Assembly (NCBI GenBank): GCA_019637315.1
Contig: JAHBVU010000001.1
Location: 186,001-250,000, forward strand
Direction of reading: 5' to 3'
Length of the DNA: 64,000 nucleotides
From: Gemmatimonadales bacterium
GTDB lineage: Bacteria > Gemmatimonadota > Gemmatimonadetes > Gemmatimonadales > GWC2-71-9
Of the stretch, positions 26,888 to 35,965 are shown one piece after another; the stretch's first letter is position 1, and each line of letters opens with the position of its first letter. The notes beneath the pieces were generated by a model, which did no database searches, was not told the origin of the DNA, and worked only from the letters and a program-made list of their open reading frames with translations. A program made the translations under genes and the position numbers.

Positions 26888-28144
26888 TCAGACCTGTCCG
26901 AGGTTCGGGTTATTGTCCCGCTCTGTCTGCGGAATCGGGAAGCAGGTCTGGTTGCCGACCGGTGCAAAGCCCGGCTTCCAGTAGGTTGCGCCCGGAACCG
27001 GGACGTTGCGGACGGCCGCCCCGTTCCGACGGAAGTCGCCGAGTCGCTTGCCTTCGAGGTAGAACTCGAGGGCGCGCTGGTCTTCGAACTCCGCCAGAAC
27101 CGCCGCGTCGCCGGTATCACCGCTGTATGCCGGCTGGCCGTTGGCGGCGCGTCGGGCCTGGATCAGGGTGAGCATGGCCGACGTGCCCTGAGCCTCAGCC
27201 GCGATGTAATTGGCTTCGAGCTTGGAGGCCAACCGGAACGGCGATGCGAATCCCGTGTACTTGTTCTGAATCGCGTACGGGATGCCCCGCTGAGTTGCGT
27301 ACGCTGCGTCCTGTGGAAGCAGGTTGGACGGCGCGATGCGCCAGGGCAGCCGCGGGTCATCAACCCGGTATGCCGGCGGCACCGCGTTCGACCCTCGATC
27401 GGCGATGAACTGCCAGATTCGATTGCCGAGGCGGTTGCGCTGTGCCAGATCGTCGAAGTTCGCAATGTTGAACACGAAATCCGCAGGCACGGCGTTGGCA
27501 TCTGTGAGCGCCGCAGGCTTCTGGCCCGCTTGGAGGCGGGCACGTGCACGTCCCACCAGTGCGGCTCGGGCAATCGACAGGCCTTCCGCGTTGTTCAAAG
27601 CGGTGCCCTGCGTGTTTGCGGCCGTGAAGTGCACGACTGCCGAGTCGAGCAGCTGTGCAGTCGAGAGCTCGGACCCGCTAACGACAACGGCGCTGCAGAA
27701 CTGTTCCGCCAAGTGGAGGAAGCTCCATCCCAGCGTATGGTGCGACCGAATGTACGCGATGTTCGACCCGGCGTTCGGCAAGGTGAGGCCGAGCACGAGG
27801 TAGGCCTGAGAGATTCCCTGATGGAGCGGGAACCAGACGTCATCGCGGTGGCTCGTGTTGTTCGGGTCGACGGCACGGCGTCCGAACTCATTCCGCGTCG
27901 GGAATGTCTCCGACACGTCGGATTCGCCAGTGAACCAGCCGGAATACATGACGAGCCAGCCGAAGGAAGAATTAAAGGACTGCTGGGCCGATCCGGCCAG
28001 GATCGGCGCATCTTCCACCGGGTCGGTCGACTTGACGTCGATGACCGTGGGGTTGAGCACCTGAAGCCACTCGTTGCACCCGCCCAAGCCGAAGCCAAGC
28101 GCGGCAAGGGCGAGCGTGCGGGAGATCGATTTAAAGCGAGTCAT
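26888..28144 (-). CDS. SusD/RagB-family outer-membrane nutrient-binding lipoprotein
   Basis: 418 residues with a lipoprotein signal (LGFGLGGC). TPR-like helices follow, and the C-terminal part has the SusD signature YLEGKRLGDFRRNG and the ending PIPQTERDNNPN. It forms the lid of the SusC transporter and binds the oligomeric substrate at the cell surface. An internal start is excluded because GGGGAG precedes the ATG. It follows the SusC gene by 18 nt. Glycan hydrolases are missing from the neighbourhood, so peptide or another polymer is as likely a ligand as a glycan. Confidence 0.93.
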   Translation of the reverse strand: MTRFKSISRTLALAALGFGLGGCNEWLQVLNPTVIDVKSTDPVEDAPILAGSAQQSFNSSFGWLVMYSGWFTGESDVSETFPTRNEFGRRAVDPNNTSHRDDVWFPLHQGISQAYLVLGLTLPNAGSNIAYIRSHHTLGWSFLHLAEQFCSAVVVSGSELSTAQLLDSAVVHFTAANTQGTALNNAEGLSIARAALVGRARARLQAGQKPAALTDANAVPADFVFNIANFDDLAQRNRLGNRIWQFIADRGSNAVPPAYRVDDPRLPWRIAPSNLLPQDAAYATQRGIPYAIQNKYTGFASPFRLASKLEANYIAAEAQGTSAMLTLIQARRAANGQPAYSGDTGDAAVLAEFEDQRALEFYLEGKRLGDFRRNGAAVRNVPVPGATYWKPGFAPVGNQTCFPIPQTERDNNPNLGQV

Positions 28145-28162
28145 ATCGAGATCATCTCCCCG

Positions 28163-31100
28163 TTAAAACTGCATGTTGACACGAACCACGACACGACGCG
28201 GCTGCGGCAGCGTCAGGAAGTCGGTTCGCGTGAAAGCGTTGAGGCCCGTCGCGATGATGTTGGAAATCACCTCGGGGTCGAATCCGCTGTAGTCGGTCCA
28301 GGTCTTCAGGTTCTGTCCAGCCACGGTGATGCTGGCACCCGATGCCCGCAGGGCTGACGCCAGGCTGGTCGGCAGGGTGTATGTCACCGACACTTCACGC
28401 AGCTTGACGAAATCGCCCTTCTCGACGAAGCCGTCACGCACTTCATTGACGGTGGCGGTTGCCGGGAACCCGGGCTTGACCCCTTCACGGACGAAGGCCG
28501 GCTGACCGGCGGCATCGTTGCCGTAGCGGCGGAGCCGCTCGAGCCGCGGCAGCTTGTTCGGGTCGAGCCGGTTGTCGCTGCGGATCAACTGCGTCTCGCG
28601 GAAGAAGTTGGTGTTGTTGTAGATGTAGAAATCGCCCTTGCCGTCGAGCGAGGCGTAGAACCGCAGGTTGCGGAACAGCGTCAGATTGGTCGAGAGGTTG
28701 CCCTCGTACGCCGGGTTCAGGTTCCCGATGACCTCCCAATCGTCCGAGACCGTGACCACACCGGTCTGCTCATTGATGTTGCGGATCCGGTGCCCGACGA
28801 ATACACCGGGCTGCTCACCTTCCATGAACCGGTTGAGCGTCCCGAATGGCGCTACCCCGCCCATGTCGGTGATCTTGCTGTCGAGCGTCGAGAAGCCGAA
28901 CCGGAAGTCCCAGCTCAGGTTGGATGTCGAGATCGGCTGAGCCGTGAACGCCACCTCGAGGCCCTTGTTCTGCAACGCACCGATGTTGACGAACGGGTTC
29001 TGGGTGAAGCCCAGCGATCCTGGCAACGGACGGGTCAGGAGCAGGTCGTTCGACGTCTTGACGTAGTACGTCATCTCGAGCCCGACCCGGTCGTTGAGGA
29101 ACCCGGCGTCAAATCCGAACTCGTACTCCTCGACCCGCTCGGCCTTGAGGCTGTCGTTTCCGGGGTTCTGCAGCACGGCACCCGGCTGAACGGCAGTACC
29201 CAGGATGAACGGCGACGGAGCGAGCGTGGTCAGCGAGGCGCCCGGTGTCGGCGAGCGACCCGACACACCGTAGGCTGCGCGGAGCCGCAGGGTGTTGATC
29301 AACCCCATGTTCCACCAGGGCTCCTGCGAAATCACATACGACACGCCCGCCTTCGGCAGGAAGAACCACTCAGAGGTATTGCCGAATGAGGAGTTGGCGT
29401 CGGCCCGGCCGCCGACGCTGACGGTCAGGCGGTCGTTCAACGTGGTCTGCCACTGACCGAAGAAACCGATCGACTTGGTCCGAGTGTAGTTCTGACCGGC
29501 CGATCGACTCGAGGCGGAACCGACCGTATTGTTGCTGTTGATGGTGAGGCCCAGGCCGCTGCCGGTAATCTGGTCGAAACGCCGATCGGTCATCTGCATA
29601 CCGACCGACAGGTTGTGGGCCAGGCTCGCGCCGGTGTTGAGGCGAATATCACTCAGGTAATCAACGGTGTACCGTTCTTCGCCGGTTCGACCCTCATCGA
29701 TCGCTCCGGTGTTGGCCGTGCCCTGATACGAGCCAAGCGAATTCTTGGGGAAGAAGCTGCGGATATCGTCCTTGATCCAGTCCGCCCCGACCGTAAACCG
29801 GTTGCTCCACCAGGAGGTCGGTACGAAATTGGCCTGGAACGACGCGATCGATCGGTGGGTCTGCAGCTGGTTCTCGATCGCAGCAATCGCAGCTACCTGA
29901 CGAGCAAAGCCGAACCATCCGTCTTCGCTGCCGTTGGGGCCGGCCACATCGTTGCGAGTCAGCGGCGTGCCCAGCAAGCTACCGCCCAGCCAGCCGTAGA
30001 CGTTGTTGTCGTTCTGCGGCATGTCGATGTTGGCGCGGTTGAGACCAAAGCTGGCATTGAGGGTCAGCTTGGACGAGGGCGTCCAGTTGAGGTTCGCGCG
30101 CCCGCTCCGACGATCGAACTTGTTACTGAGCGTGGTGCCTCGCTCTGTCTCATAGCCAGCGTGCAGGAAGTACCCGAAATTGGTGCCGTTGCCGCCCGAG
30201 CCGCTCCACGAAACGCCCTTGGTGTCGCCGGTCCGGAGCGCACCGGTCCGCACCAGCGGATTGTCGCTGACGAGGGTACCGACCGCCTGACCTCGGCAGA
30301 GCGGATTGGCGCTCGTAGGTGCGGCGGTGGCCGTGGTGCAGAGAGCGTAATTGCTCGGCGGGGTAAAGTTGGCGTCGATCGAATGGTACTCGAAGCCCAC
30401 ATCCTGGGTGAACCGGTTGGTGCCGATCCGGCCCCGCCTGGTGATGATCTGAACGACCCCGGCAGCCGCGTCCGCGCCGTACAAAGCTGTTGCGGCGGGA
30501 CCCTTCACGACTTCGATCGATTCGATCTCCTTCGGATCCATTGCGCTCAAGCGTGAACTCGCCTGTCCACCCGATCCGTACTGAGACGGGTTGGTGTTCG
30601 CAACCAGGATTCCGTCGATCACGATCAGCGGCTCGTTGGAAAGCGAAAGCGAGGCCGAGCCGCGGATCCGGATCTGGGAAGCCGCACCGGACGTACCCGA
30701 GCCCGAGCTGACCTGCACCCCTGGAACACGCGACTGCAGGATTTCAGCGAAGGTCCGGATCGGCGCCGTGCGGGCGATGTCTCCGACCGAGATCTCGGCC
30801 ACCGATGCCGCCTGGGCGCTCCGCCGGGCGTCGCCGGCCGTGCCCGAGACGATCACTTCATCGAGCGTGACGACCGAGGCGCTCAGCGTGAAGTTTGCGG
30901 TGGCGGTGCCACCGGCCGTCAGGGTGACCGTCTGTTCGCCGCCCCGGTAGCCGATCCGGCGGACCGTCAGGGTGACCTGGCCGACGGGCACATTGACCAG
31001 GCGATAGTTGCCGCGCGGGTCCGAGGTGGTCTGAAGAACCGACCCGGCAACGCTAATCCGCGCGTCGGACAGTGGCTGCCCCGTCGCCTGGTCAGTCACA

Positions 31101-31198
31101 GTTCCGGTAACCGTCCCCGAATTCTGTTGACCGACGAGTGGCGGTGCGACCGCCGCCAGAGCGATCAACGCTCCGACCCAACGTAGTTTTCCCCTCAT
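28163..31198 (-). CDS. SusC/RagA-family TonB-linked outer-membrane transporter
   Basis: 1011 residues from ATG 31198, where a signal peptide begins (VGALIALAAVAPPLVGQ). The 65 in-frame codons upstream are not coding-like. The domain order is: carboxypeptidase-regulatory-like domain (GTVTDQATGQPLSDARISV), plug (GASQ-type IRIRGSASLSLSNEPLIVIDG, then IESIEVVKGPAATALYG) and barrel. Together with SusD it forms a pedal-bin importer powered by TonB. No SusE/F or anti-sigma partner is seen, so regulation is not through a classical PUL sensor in this window. Confidence 0.95.
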   Translation of the reverse strand: MRGKLRWVGALIALAAVAPPLVGQQNSGTVTGTVTDQATGQPLSDARISVAGSVLQTTSDPRGNYRLVNVPVGQVTLTVRRIGYRGGEQTVTLTAGGTATANFTLSASVVTLDEVIVSGTAGDARRSAQAASVAEISVGDIARTAPIRTFAEILQSRVPGVQVSSGSGTSGAASQIRIRGSASLSLSNEPLIVIDGILVANTNPSQYGSGGQASSRLSAMDPKEIESIEVVKGPAATALYGADAAAGVVQIITRRGRIGTNRFTQDVGFEYHSIDANFTPPSNYALCTTATAAPTSANPLCRGQAVGTLVSDNPLVRTGALRTGDTKGVSWSGSGGNGTNFGYFLHAGYETERGTTLSNKFDRRSGRANLNWTPSSKLTLNASFGLNRANIDMPQNDNNVYGWLGGSLLGTPLTRNDVAGPNGSEDGWFGFARQVAAIAAIENQLQTHRSIASFQANFVPTSWWSNRFTVGADWIKDDIRSFFPKNSLGSYQGTANTGAIDEGRTGEERYTVDYLSDIRLNTGASLAHNLSVGMQMTDRRFDQITGSGLGLTINSNNTVGSASSRSAGQNYTRTKSIGFFGQWQTTLNDRLTVSVGGRADANSSFGNTSEWFFLPKAGVSYVISQEPWWNMGLINTLRLRAAYGVSGRSPTPGASLTTLAPSPFILGTAVQPGAVLQNPGNDSLKAERVEEYEFGFDAGFLNDRVGLEMTYYVKTSNDLLLTRPLPGSLGFTQNPFVNIGALQNKGLEVAFTAQPISTSNLSWDFRFGFSTLDSKITDMGGVAPFGTLNRFMEGEQPGVFVGHRIRNINEQTGVVTVSDDWEVIGNLNPAYEGNLSTNLTLFRNLRFYASLDGKGDFYIYNNTNFFRETQLIRSDNRLDPNKLPRLERLRRYGNDAAGQPAFVREGVKPGFPATATVNEVRDGFVEKGDFVKLREVSVTYTLPTSLASALRASGASITVAGQNLKTWTDYSGFDPEVISNIIATGLNAFTRTDFLTLPQPRRVVVRVNMQF

Positions 31199-31503
31199 TT
31201 GTCCAATCCCTTGTGCTGAAGGTGACCCACCCCCCGCCGGTGACGACAAGCCGCCACACGAGGTCAGTACGCCTTGCGGCGCAAGCCTGTCCATGCGGGT
31301 TCTGGAATCCCGACTACCAGAGTCGCGATTCCTAACGGCTCCGCGTTTCGAAGCCGAAAACTCAATTGTCGGTTTTAGACGTGTGAGAGCCAACGTCCGC
31401 GGGCTGCTGGTCCCGTCGGACCACCCGCTTGACGACTTAAGCTAACACTCGAAGGCAAGGCCGGGAAGATCCCGGATGGGATAACTCATTGTATACAAAT
31501 TGA
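31199..31503 (-). promoter_or_regulatory. Long susC upstream region with an inverted repeat
   Basis: This 305-nt region lies upstream of susC and has no coding potential. The most conspicuous element is a 29-nt inverted repeat at 31304-31332, with GGAATC and CGACT arms separated by one C-C mismatch around ACCAG. A smaller stem CTTGC/GCAAG lies at 31273-31285. A TTGTATACAA palindrome near 31490-31501 may contain a -10-like element. I see no convincing -35/-10 pair, so the start site and the role of the long leader are open. Confidence 0.4.
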
Positions 31504-32904
31504 TTACCTGGCCTGGACGCCTGCCAGGGCCGGCCAGGCCGTGTGCCAATCTGTGACTCGCTGGTACGCCGCGCCGATGCCAAGCACCGTCGCATCTCGG
31601 CCCCAGCCGCCGATGAGCTGCAAGCCGATCGGCAACCCGGCTCGTGTCATGCCGCAGGGCAGCGCCAGAGCGGGAACCCCTGTCAGATTCTGTGGTGCGT
31701 TGTAGCGGCAGAAGCCTTCCGCCAACGGAACTCGTGAGCGTCCAAGCTTCAATGTTGCATTAGAAAGACGCGGTGCCTCGACCGGCAGCACGGCACCAAT
31801 CATGGCATCGACCTCCTGAAACGCACTGTGGTACGCCGAGATCAGTTCGAGTCGGACAGCTTCGGCTTGAACGAGCTGGAGGCCGCTGATCCGATAACCA
31901 CCTTTCAGGCGCGCGAGAAGGTTAGGTCCGTAGCCTTTGGGGTTCTTCCGGATCATCGCATCGTGATAGCTGATTGCCTCGGCAAGCACGATGACCCGAG
32001 AGGCTTCGAGCGCCGGTTCGAGCTCCGGAATGTCGACGGCGACGAGACGGGCGCCGAGCTTTTCGAGTTCCCGGAGCGAAGCCTCGATAGCCCGCGCGAC
32101 TTCACCATCGAGATCCCGCAGCAGGAACTCCGAGACGCCGATGCGCGGCTTGCTGGGCGCTCGATCGACCGCCCGGAGAACCTCCGCGAGCCGCACTCGC
32201 CCGCCCGCCATCACACCGAACATCAGAGCGGCATCCTCGACCGACCGGGCAATCGGCCCGACGTGATCGAGAGAAGCCGCCAGCGGAAATACCCCGTCCG
32301 ACGGCACCGCGCCATAGGTCGGCTTGAACCCGACCACGCCGCAGCACGCTGCCGGAATCCGAATCGAGCCACGGGTGTCGGTCCCGACCGAGCCCAGCCC
32401 CATCCCGACCGCGACGGCTACGGCCGACCCACCGCTCGACCCGCCCGCAATCCGGGCTGGGTTCCAGGGGTTCCGAGCCGGCCCGAAATGTTCGTTGACC
32501 GTGGTGACACCGAGTGCCACCTCATGCAGATTGGCCTTGCCGATGATCGCAGCCCCCGCTCGACGCAACCGCGCCACGACCGGAGCATCGACCGCCGCCG
32601 GCAGTCCGCCAGGCACGATTTGCGAGCCGAGCGTCGTGACGGCATCGCGGGTCAGGATCAGATCTTTGATCGAGAGCGGAATACCGGCCAGCGGACCCAC
32701 GGTGCGCCGCGCCATGACGGCCCGCTCGACCCGCCGGGCTGAGGCAAGCGCCGAATCGACCGACAGACTGAGCAACGCGTTGAGCCTGGGGTTGGTTGCT
32801 CCGACCTGGGTCAGCGCGGCCTCGACCAGTTCGACTGGGGAAACCTGCCGGCGGGACACGGCTCGGGCGGCGGCCCGCAGCCCAAGCTGCATCAGATTGG
32901 TCAT
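31504..32904 (-). CDS. Amidase-signature family enzyme
   Basis: 466 residues from ATG 32904; an upstream extension to 33147 lacks family similarity. The Ser-cisSer-Lys triad is visible: Lys in PLSIKDLIL, cis-Ser in RIAGGSSGGSA and nucleophilic Ser in GTDTRGSIRIPA. The C-terminal TGVPALALPCG and GLPIGLQLIGG are also typical. It hydrolyses an amide bond (GatA-like fold). No GatB or GatC is adjacent, so a free-standing amidase is more likely than a tRNA amidotransferase subunit. A TATGAT box only 9 nt before the ATG and the lack of a Shine-Dalgarno hint at a leaderless message. Confidence 0.92.
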   Translation of the reverse strand: MTNLMQLGLRAAARAVSRRQVSPVELVEAALTQVGATNPRLNALLSLSVDSALASARRVERAVMARRTVGPLAGIPLSIKDLILTRDAVTTLGSQIVPGGLPAAVDAPVVARLRRAGAAIIGKANLHEVALGVTTVNEHFGPARNPWNPARIAGGSSGGSAVAVAVGMGLGSVGTDTRGSIRIPAACCGVVGFKPTYGAVPSDGVFPLAASLDHVGPIARSVEDAALMFGVMAGGRVRLAEVLRAVDRAPSKPRIGVSEFLLRDLDGEVARAIEASLRELEKLGARLVAVDIPELEPALEASRVIVLAEAISYHDAMIRKNPKGYGPNLLARLKGGYRISGLQLVQAEAVRLELISAYHSAFQEVDAMIGAVLPVEAPRLSNATLKLGRSRVPLAEGFCRYNAPQNLTGVPALALPCGMTRAGLPIGLQLIGGWGRDATVLGIGAAYQRVTDWHTAWPALAGVQAR

Positions 32905-33036
32905 GGCGTGTGTATCATAGGTCAGGGAGGCGAATAGTAATCCTGCATGCCGGGCCGTAGGGGGAGGCGCGGCCCCTCCTGTCATATTTCCGGCAGGGCG
33001 CGGCGGCCCCCTGGTCTCATCTCGTGGAGTGAAACG

Positions 33037-33570
33037 ATGCGGAAGGTCTGGACGATCAGTTTGGCGCTGGGACTGGCAGCCGGTATGGCGTCGCAGTTGG
33101 CCGGGCAGGATGGCCCGCGCGACCGACGGCGCGACGAACCGAAGCAAAGGGACGTCAAGCTCAAGGTGCGCCTCGACCAGAAGCTCAAGTTCATGGCCGG
33201 CTGTTGGGAAGGCACCATGGGGCGGGATCAGATTGTCGAGGAGATCTGGACCAACCCGTCCGAGAACCTGATGACGTCGACCACCCGATACATCACCAAG
33301 GGGCGGGCCGTTTCACACGAGTTCAGCCGGATCGTGTCGACCGACACCTCGGTGACCTTCTCGGCGTCGACCGAAGGCAAGCCGTTCGATTCCTACGAGA
33401 TGGTCCAGCTGGTCGACGACTACGTCGTCTTCGAGAACAAGGCCAAGTCCTTTCCGCAGCGTATCATCTACCGCAAGGCAGCGGATGGCAGCCTGATTCC
33501 TCGCAACGAGGGCGAGGGCCAGACCAGCGTCGAGGTTCGCTTCACCAGGGTGAAGTGCCCCGGCACCTGA
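33037..33570 (+). CDS. Exported DUF6265-like protein
   Basis: 177 residues from ATG 33037, which has a GGAG Shine-Dalgarno. A signal peptide ends near ASQLAGQ. The mature part starts with a charged stretch (DGPRDRRRDEPKQRD), followed by a beta-rich domain: FMAGCWEGTMG, IVEEIWTNPSENLM, SHEFSRIV, PQRIIYRKA. This is the pattern of DUF6265/THAP4-type ligand-binding barrels. The ligand is unknown. It converges with the ABC permease gene with a 3-nt gap. Confidence 0.78.
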   Translation: MRKVWTISLALGLAAGMASQLAGQDGPRDRRRDEPKQRDVKLKVRLDQKLKFMAGCWEGTMGRDQIVEEIWTNPSENLMTSTTRYITKGRAVSHEFSRIVSTDTSVTFSASTEGKPFDSYEMVQLVDDYVVFENKAKSFPQRIIYRKAADGSLIPRNEGEGQTSVEVRFTRVKCPGT

Positions 33571-33573
33571 GCC

Positions 33574-34641
33574 CTACTGCCATCGAAAGATCTTGAGGGC
33601 CAGTGCCAGCGTAACAACCAGCCACGCCGCCAGCACCGTCAGTTCGCCACCCAGGGATGCCAGGCTGACGCCTTCGAGCATGGTGGCCCGTAAGGCGTTG
33701 TTCGCCGCAGTGAGCGGCAGCAGCTTGATGAACGGCTGCATCGCGTCGGGAAAGTTGGCCGACGAAAAGAAGACGCCCGATAGTACCCACATCGGCAGCA
33801 TGGTCAGATTCATCAGCCCCGAGGCGGCCTCGATGGTTTTGGGGCGGGCGGCAACCAGCAGCCCCATTCCGCTGAAGGCCATCGAGCCCAGCAGGGCAAC
33901 CGCAGCCAGCGTTACGACCGACCCCCGGAACGGTACGCCGAACACCAGCATGCCCATGCCGACCAGAAAGCCGACTTCGACCGCCAGCAGCGACAGCCGG
34001 CTCAACACGAAGGCGCCGAGATAGTGGAGTCGGCGCATGGGCGTGGCGACGAAGCGCTTGAGCAGCTTCTTGCGGCGCTGATCGACCACGGTAAATCCGA
34101 TGCCCCACATGCTGCTGGCCATCAGGTTCATACCCAGCAAGCCAGGAATCAGGAAGTCGATGTACCGAGAGCCCGGTTCGCGCACCAGTGCGTCGGTCGT
34201 GACGACCGGATCGGCTCGACCGGCGGCCCGTTGCAGGGCGTCGTCGGCCAGCCGGCGGGCCGAGGCGCCTTCTGCCCGGGTATCGTCGAAGCGGTACTCG
34301 ACCGTGCCGGACGCCTGGGGTACGACGACCAGGGCCACCTTGCCGGTTCGCAGTTCGCGGGCTGCGGCACTGTCGTCCGCGAAGGTGCGCAGGTCGATCA
34401 GCGGACTCTGCCTGAGCCCCTCGACGGTGGCGGCAGCTTCCGGCCGCGCGATCACGCCGATCTTGACGACCTCGGGCGGGCGGCTTCGGAACGCGATCCC
34501 CAGCGCCCCCGCCATGATGAGCGGGAAGATGAAGGTCCAGAAGACGGCTTCGGGTTCCCGGTAGAACTCGCGATAGCGCGCCAGCGTGAGTTGAACCAGC
34601 GCGCGGTCACGCCAGCGGCGGGGTGGGGAGCCGTCAGCCAT
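33574..34641 (-). CDS. ABC-2 type transporter permease
   Basis: 355 residues. One membrane helix at about 35-52 (FIFPLIMAGALGIAF) is followed by an extracytoplasmic domain of about 110 residues, then five helices in the last 190 residues (IPGLLGMNLMASSMWGIGF, LLAVEVGFLVGMGMLVF and others). This is the DrrB/NatB-like exporter fold. Its start overlaps the end of the ATPase gene by 8 nt, so the two form one transporter. The substrate is unknown. Confidence 0.93.
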   Translation of the reverse strand: MADGSPPRRWRDRALVQLTLARYREFYREPEAVFWTFIFPLIMAGALGIAFRSRPPEVVKIGVIARPEAAATVEGLRQSPLIDLRTFADDSAAARELRTGKVALVVVPQASGTVEYRFDDTRAEGASARRLADDALQRAAGRADPVVTTDALVREPGSRYIDFLIPGLLGMNLMASSMWGIGFTVVDQRRKKLLKRFVATPMRRLHYLGAFVLSRLSLLAVEVGFLVGMGMLVFGVPFRGSVVTLAAVALLGSMAFSGMGLLVAARPKTIEAASGLMNLTMLPMWVLSGVFFSSANFPDAMQPFIKLLPLTAANNALRATMLEGVSLASLGGELTVLAAWLVVTLALALKIFRWQ

Positions 34642-35584
34642 CGCGCAGGTGCCTTCCAGTCAGGTGAACGAACACGTCCTCCAGCGTCGCACTGTGGGTG
34701 GCGAGGTCGGTCAAGGTGGCGCCACGCGCCTCGAGCAGAGCCAGCAGGGCGGGCACTGCCTCGTGAATCAGCGTGACATCGAGCTGGCGGCGCCCGTCCG
34801 TTGCCCGCACCGCGGTGACGCCGGGAAGGTCCGTCAGCTCAGCATCGGTGGGCATGGTGGCGGCGTCGGCCAGTCCGAACTCGACCACGTGCTCCGTGCC
34901 CAGCAATCCGATCAGTTCCCGCGGCGTGCCTAACGCAATGATTCGCCCGTGATCGACGATGCCGACCCTGTCGCAGAGCTGCTCGGCCTCGTCCATGTAG
35001 TGGGTCGTGATGATGATCGTCCGACCTTCGGCCTTGAATTGCTCGATCAGGCTCCAGAGCTGGCGACGGGACTGCGGGTCAAGGCCGGTGGTCGGCTCGT
35101 CGAGAAAGAAGAGTTCGGGGTCGCCGACCAGGGCGCAGGCGATGGCGAGGCGCTGTTTCTGACCGCCCGACAGACCGCCGACCCGCGCGTTTCGCTTCTC
35201 CCCAAGCTGGACGGCGGCAATGACGTCGTCGACCGGCCGCCGCTTGGGATAAAGACTGTGAAACAGCTCCAGCGTCTCTTCGACCGTCAGCTTCTCGGCC
35301 AGCTGGGTTTCCTGCAGCGAGATTCCGATTGCGGCGCGGATGGCGCGGGGCTGCTCGTGGTGGGTCATGCCCAGCACGCGCACTTCGCCCTCGTCAGGTT
35401 GAGTCAAACCTTCGCAGATCTCGATCGTGGTCGTCTTGCCCGCGCCGTTAGGCCCGAGCAGGCCGAAGCACTCGCCTCGGGGCACGACGAGATCGAGGCC
35501 TGCGACTGCAACGACGTCGCGATATCGTTTGACGAGGCCGCGAATCATCAACGCGGGCCCGGTATTCGAAGACACCATGCGCAA
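34634..35584 (-). CDS. ABC transporter ATP-binding protein
   Basis: 316 residues. Walker A GPNGAGKTTT, Q-loop SLQETQLAEKL, signature LSGGQKQRL, Walker B LFFLDEPTTGLD and switch His in IITTHYMDEAE are all intact. The C-terminal 80 residues form the DrrA-type regulatory tail. It drives the permease encoded immediately downstream. The closely spaced second ATG (35578) is an equally good start. This is one of two ABC exporters in the 33.5-38.5 kb stretch, and it lacks an adjacent regulator. Confidence 0.95.
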   Translation of the reverse strand: MRMVSSNTGPALMIRGLVKRYRDVVAVAGLDLVVPRGECFGLLGPNGAGKTTTIEICEGLTQPDEGEVRVLGMTHHEQPRAIRAAIGISLQETQLAEKLTVEETLELFHSLYPKRRPVDDVIAAVQLGEKRNARVGGLSGGQKQRLAIACALVGDPELFFLDEPTTGLDPQSRRQLWSLIEQFKAEGRTIIITTHYMDEAEQLCDRVGIVDHGRIIALGTPRELIGLLGTEHVVEFGLADAATMPTDAELTDLPGVTAVRATDGRRQLDVTLIHEAVPALLALLEARGATLTDLATHSATLEDVFVHLTGRHLRDG

Positions 35585-35619
35585 CTGTGCCGGTCAAAAC
35601 GGGGTTGAACGGTAATCGA

Positions 35620-35655
35620 GAGGCCGGGTGCGGGCCATCGCAGCTGCCCGGCCTC
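35620..35655 (-). terminator. Terminator of the padR operon
   Basis: GAGGCCGGG (35620-35628) pairs with CCCGGCCTC (35647-35655) over an 18-nt loop. It begins 4 nt after the stop of the small coiled-coil gene on the minus strand. Confidence 0.6.
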
Positions 35656-35659
35656 GTGA

Positions 35660-35965
35660 CTATTGGAGTGGTAGAGCCTGGCGGTCTGGCGCAGCTGGCC
35701 GATGTTGGGCCAGCAGGCGTTCGGTGAAGTCGAGCCGATTCTCGAGCTCGGCCACCCGAGTGCTCAATAGATCGACATCGGCCAGACGCTCTTCGAGGTC
35801 CTGCCGAAGCGTCGCGATCTCACGACGCGACCGATCGAGCGCCGAGTTGGCGAGACCGAGTTCTCGCTTGGTGCCGCGCCCGCCGCCTCGGACGGCCGGG
35901 AGCACGACGAATGCGACAAAGACCATCAGCCAGAACCAAGGGATTCCCGAAAAGTCGATACTCAT
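35660..35965 (-). CDS. Small membrane protein with coiled coil (PspB-like topology)
   Basis: 101 residues from ATG 35965. One N-terminal transmembrane helix (IPWFWLMVFVAFVVLPAV) is followed by a basic patch and a long heptad-rich coiled coil (LEERLADVDLLSTRVAELENRLDFTERLLAQ). Its size and order recall PspB of the phage-shock system, though no PspA or PspC gene is present here. Its ATG overlaps the PadR stop (ATGA), so it is translated with the regulator and may be its membrane-linked partner or a stress sensor. Coding is well supported but the function is uncertain. Confidence 0.75.
   Translation of the reverse strand: MSIDFSGIPWFWLMVFVAFVVLPAVRGGGRGTKRELGLANSALDRSRREIATLRQDLEERLADVDLLSTRVAELENRLDFTERLLAQHRPAAPDRQALPLQ

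Noticed and set aside
31504-32904. GatA subunit of tRNA amidotransferase
   Set aside because: The fold is right, but no gatB or gatC is adjacent, so a stand-alone amidase is the safer call.
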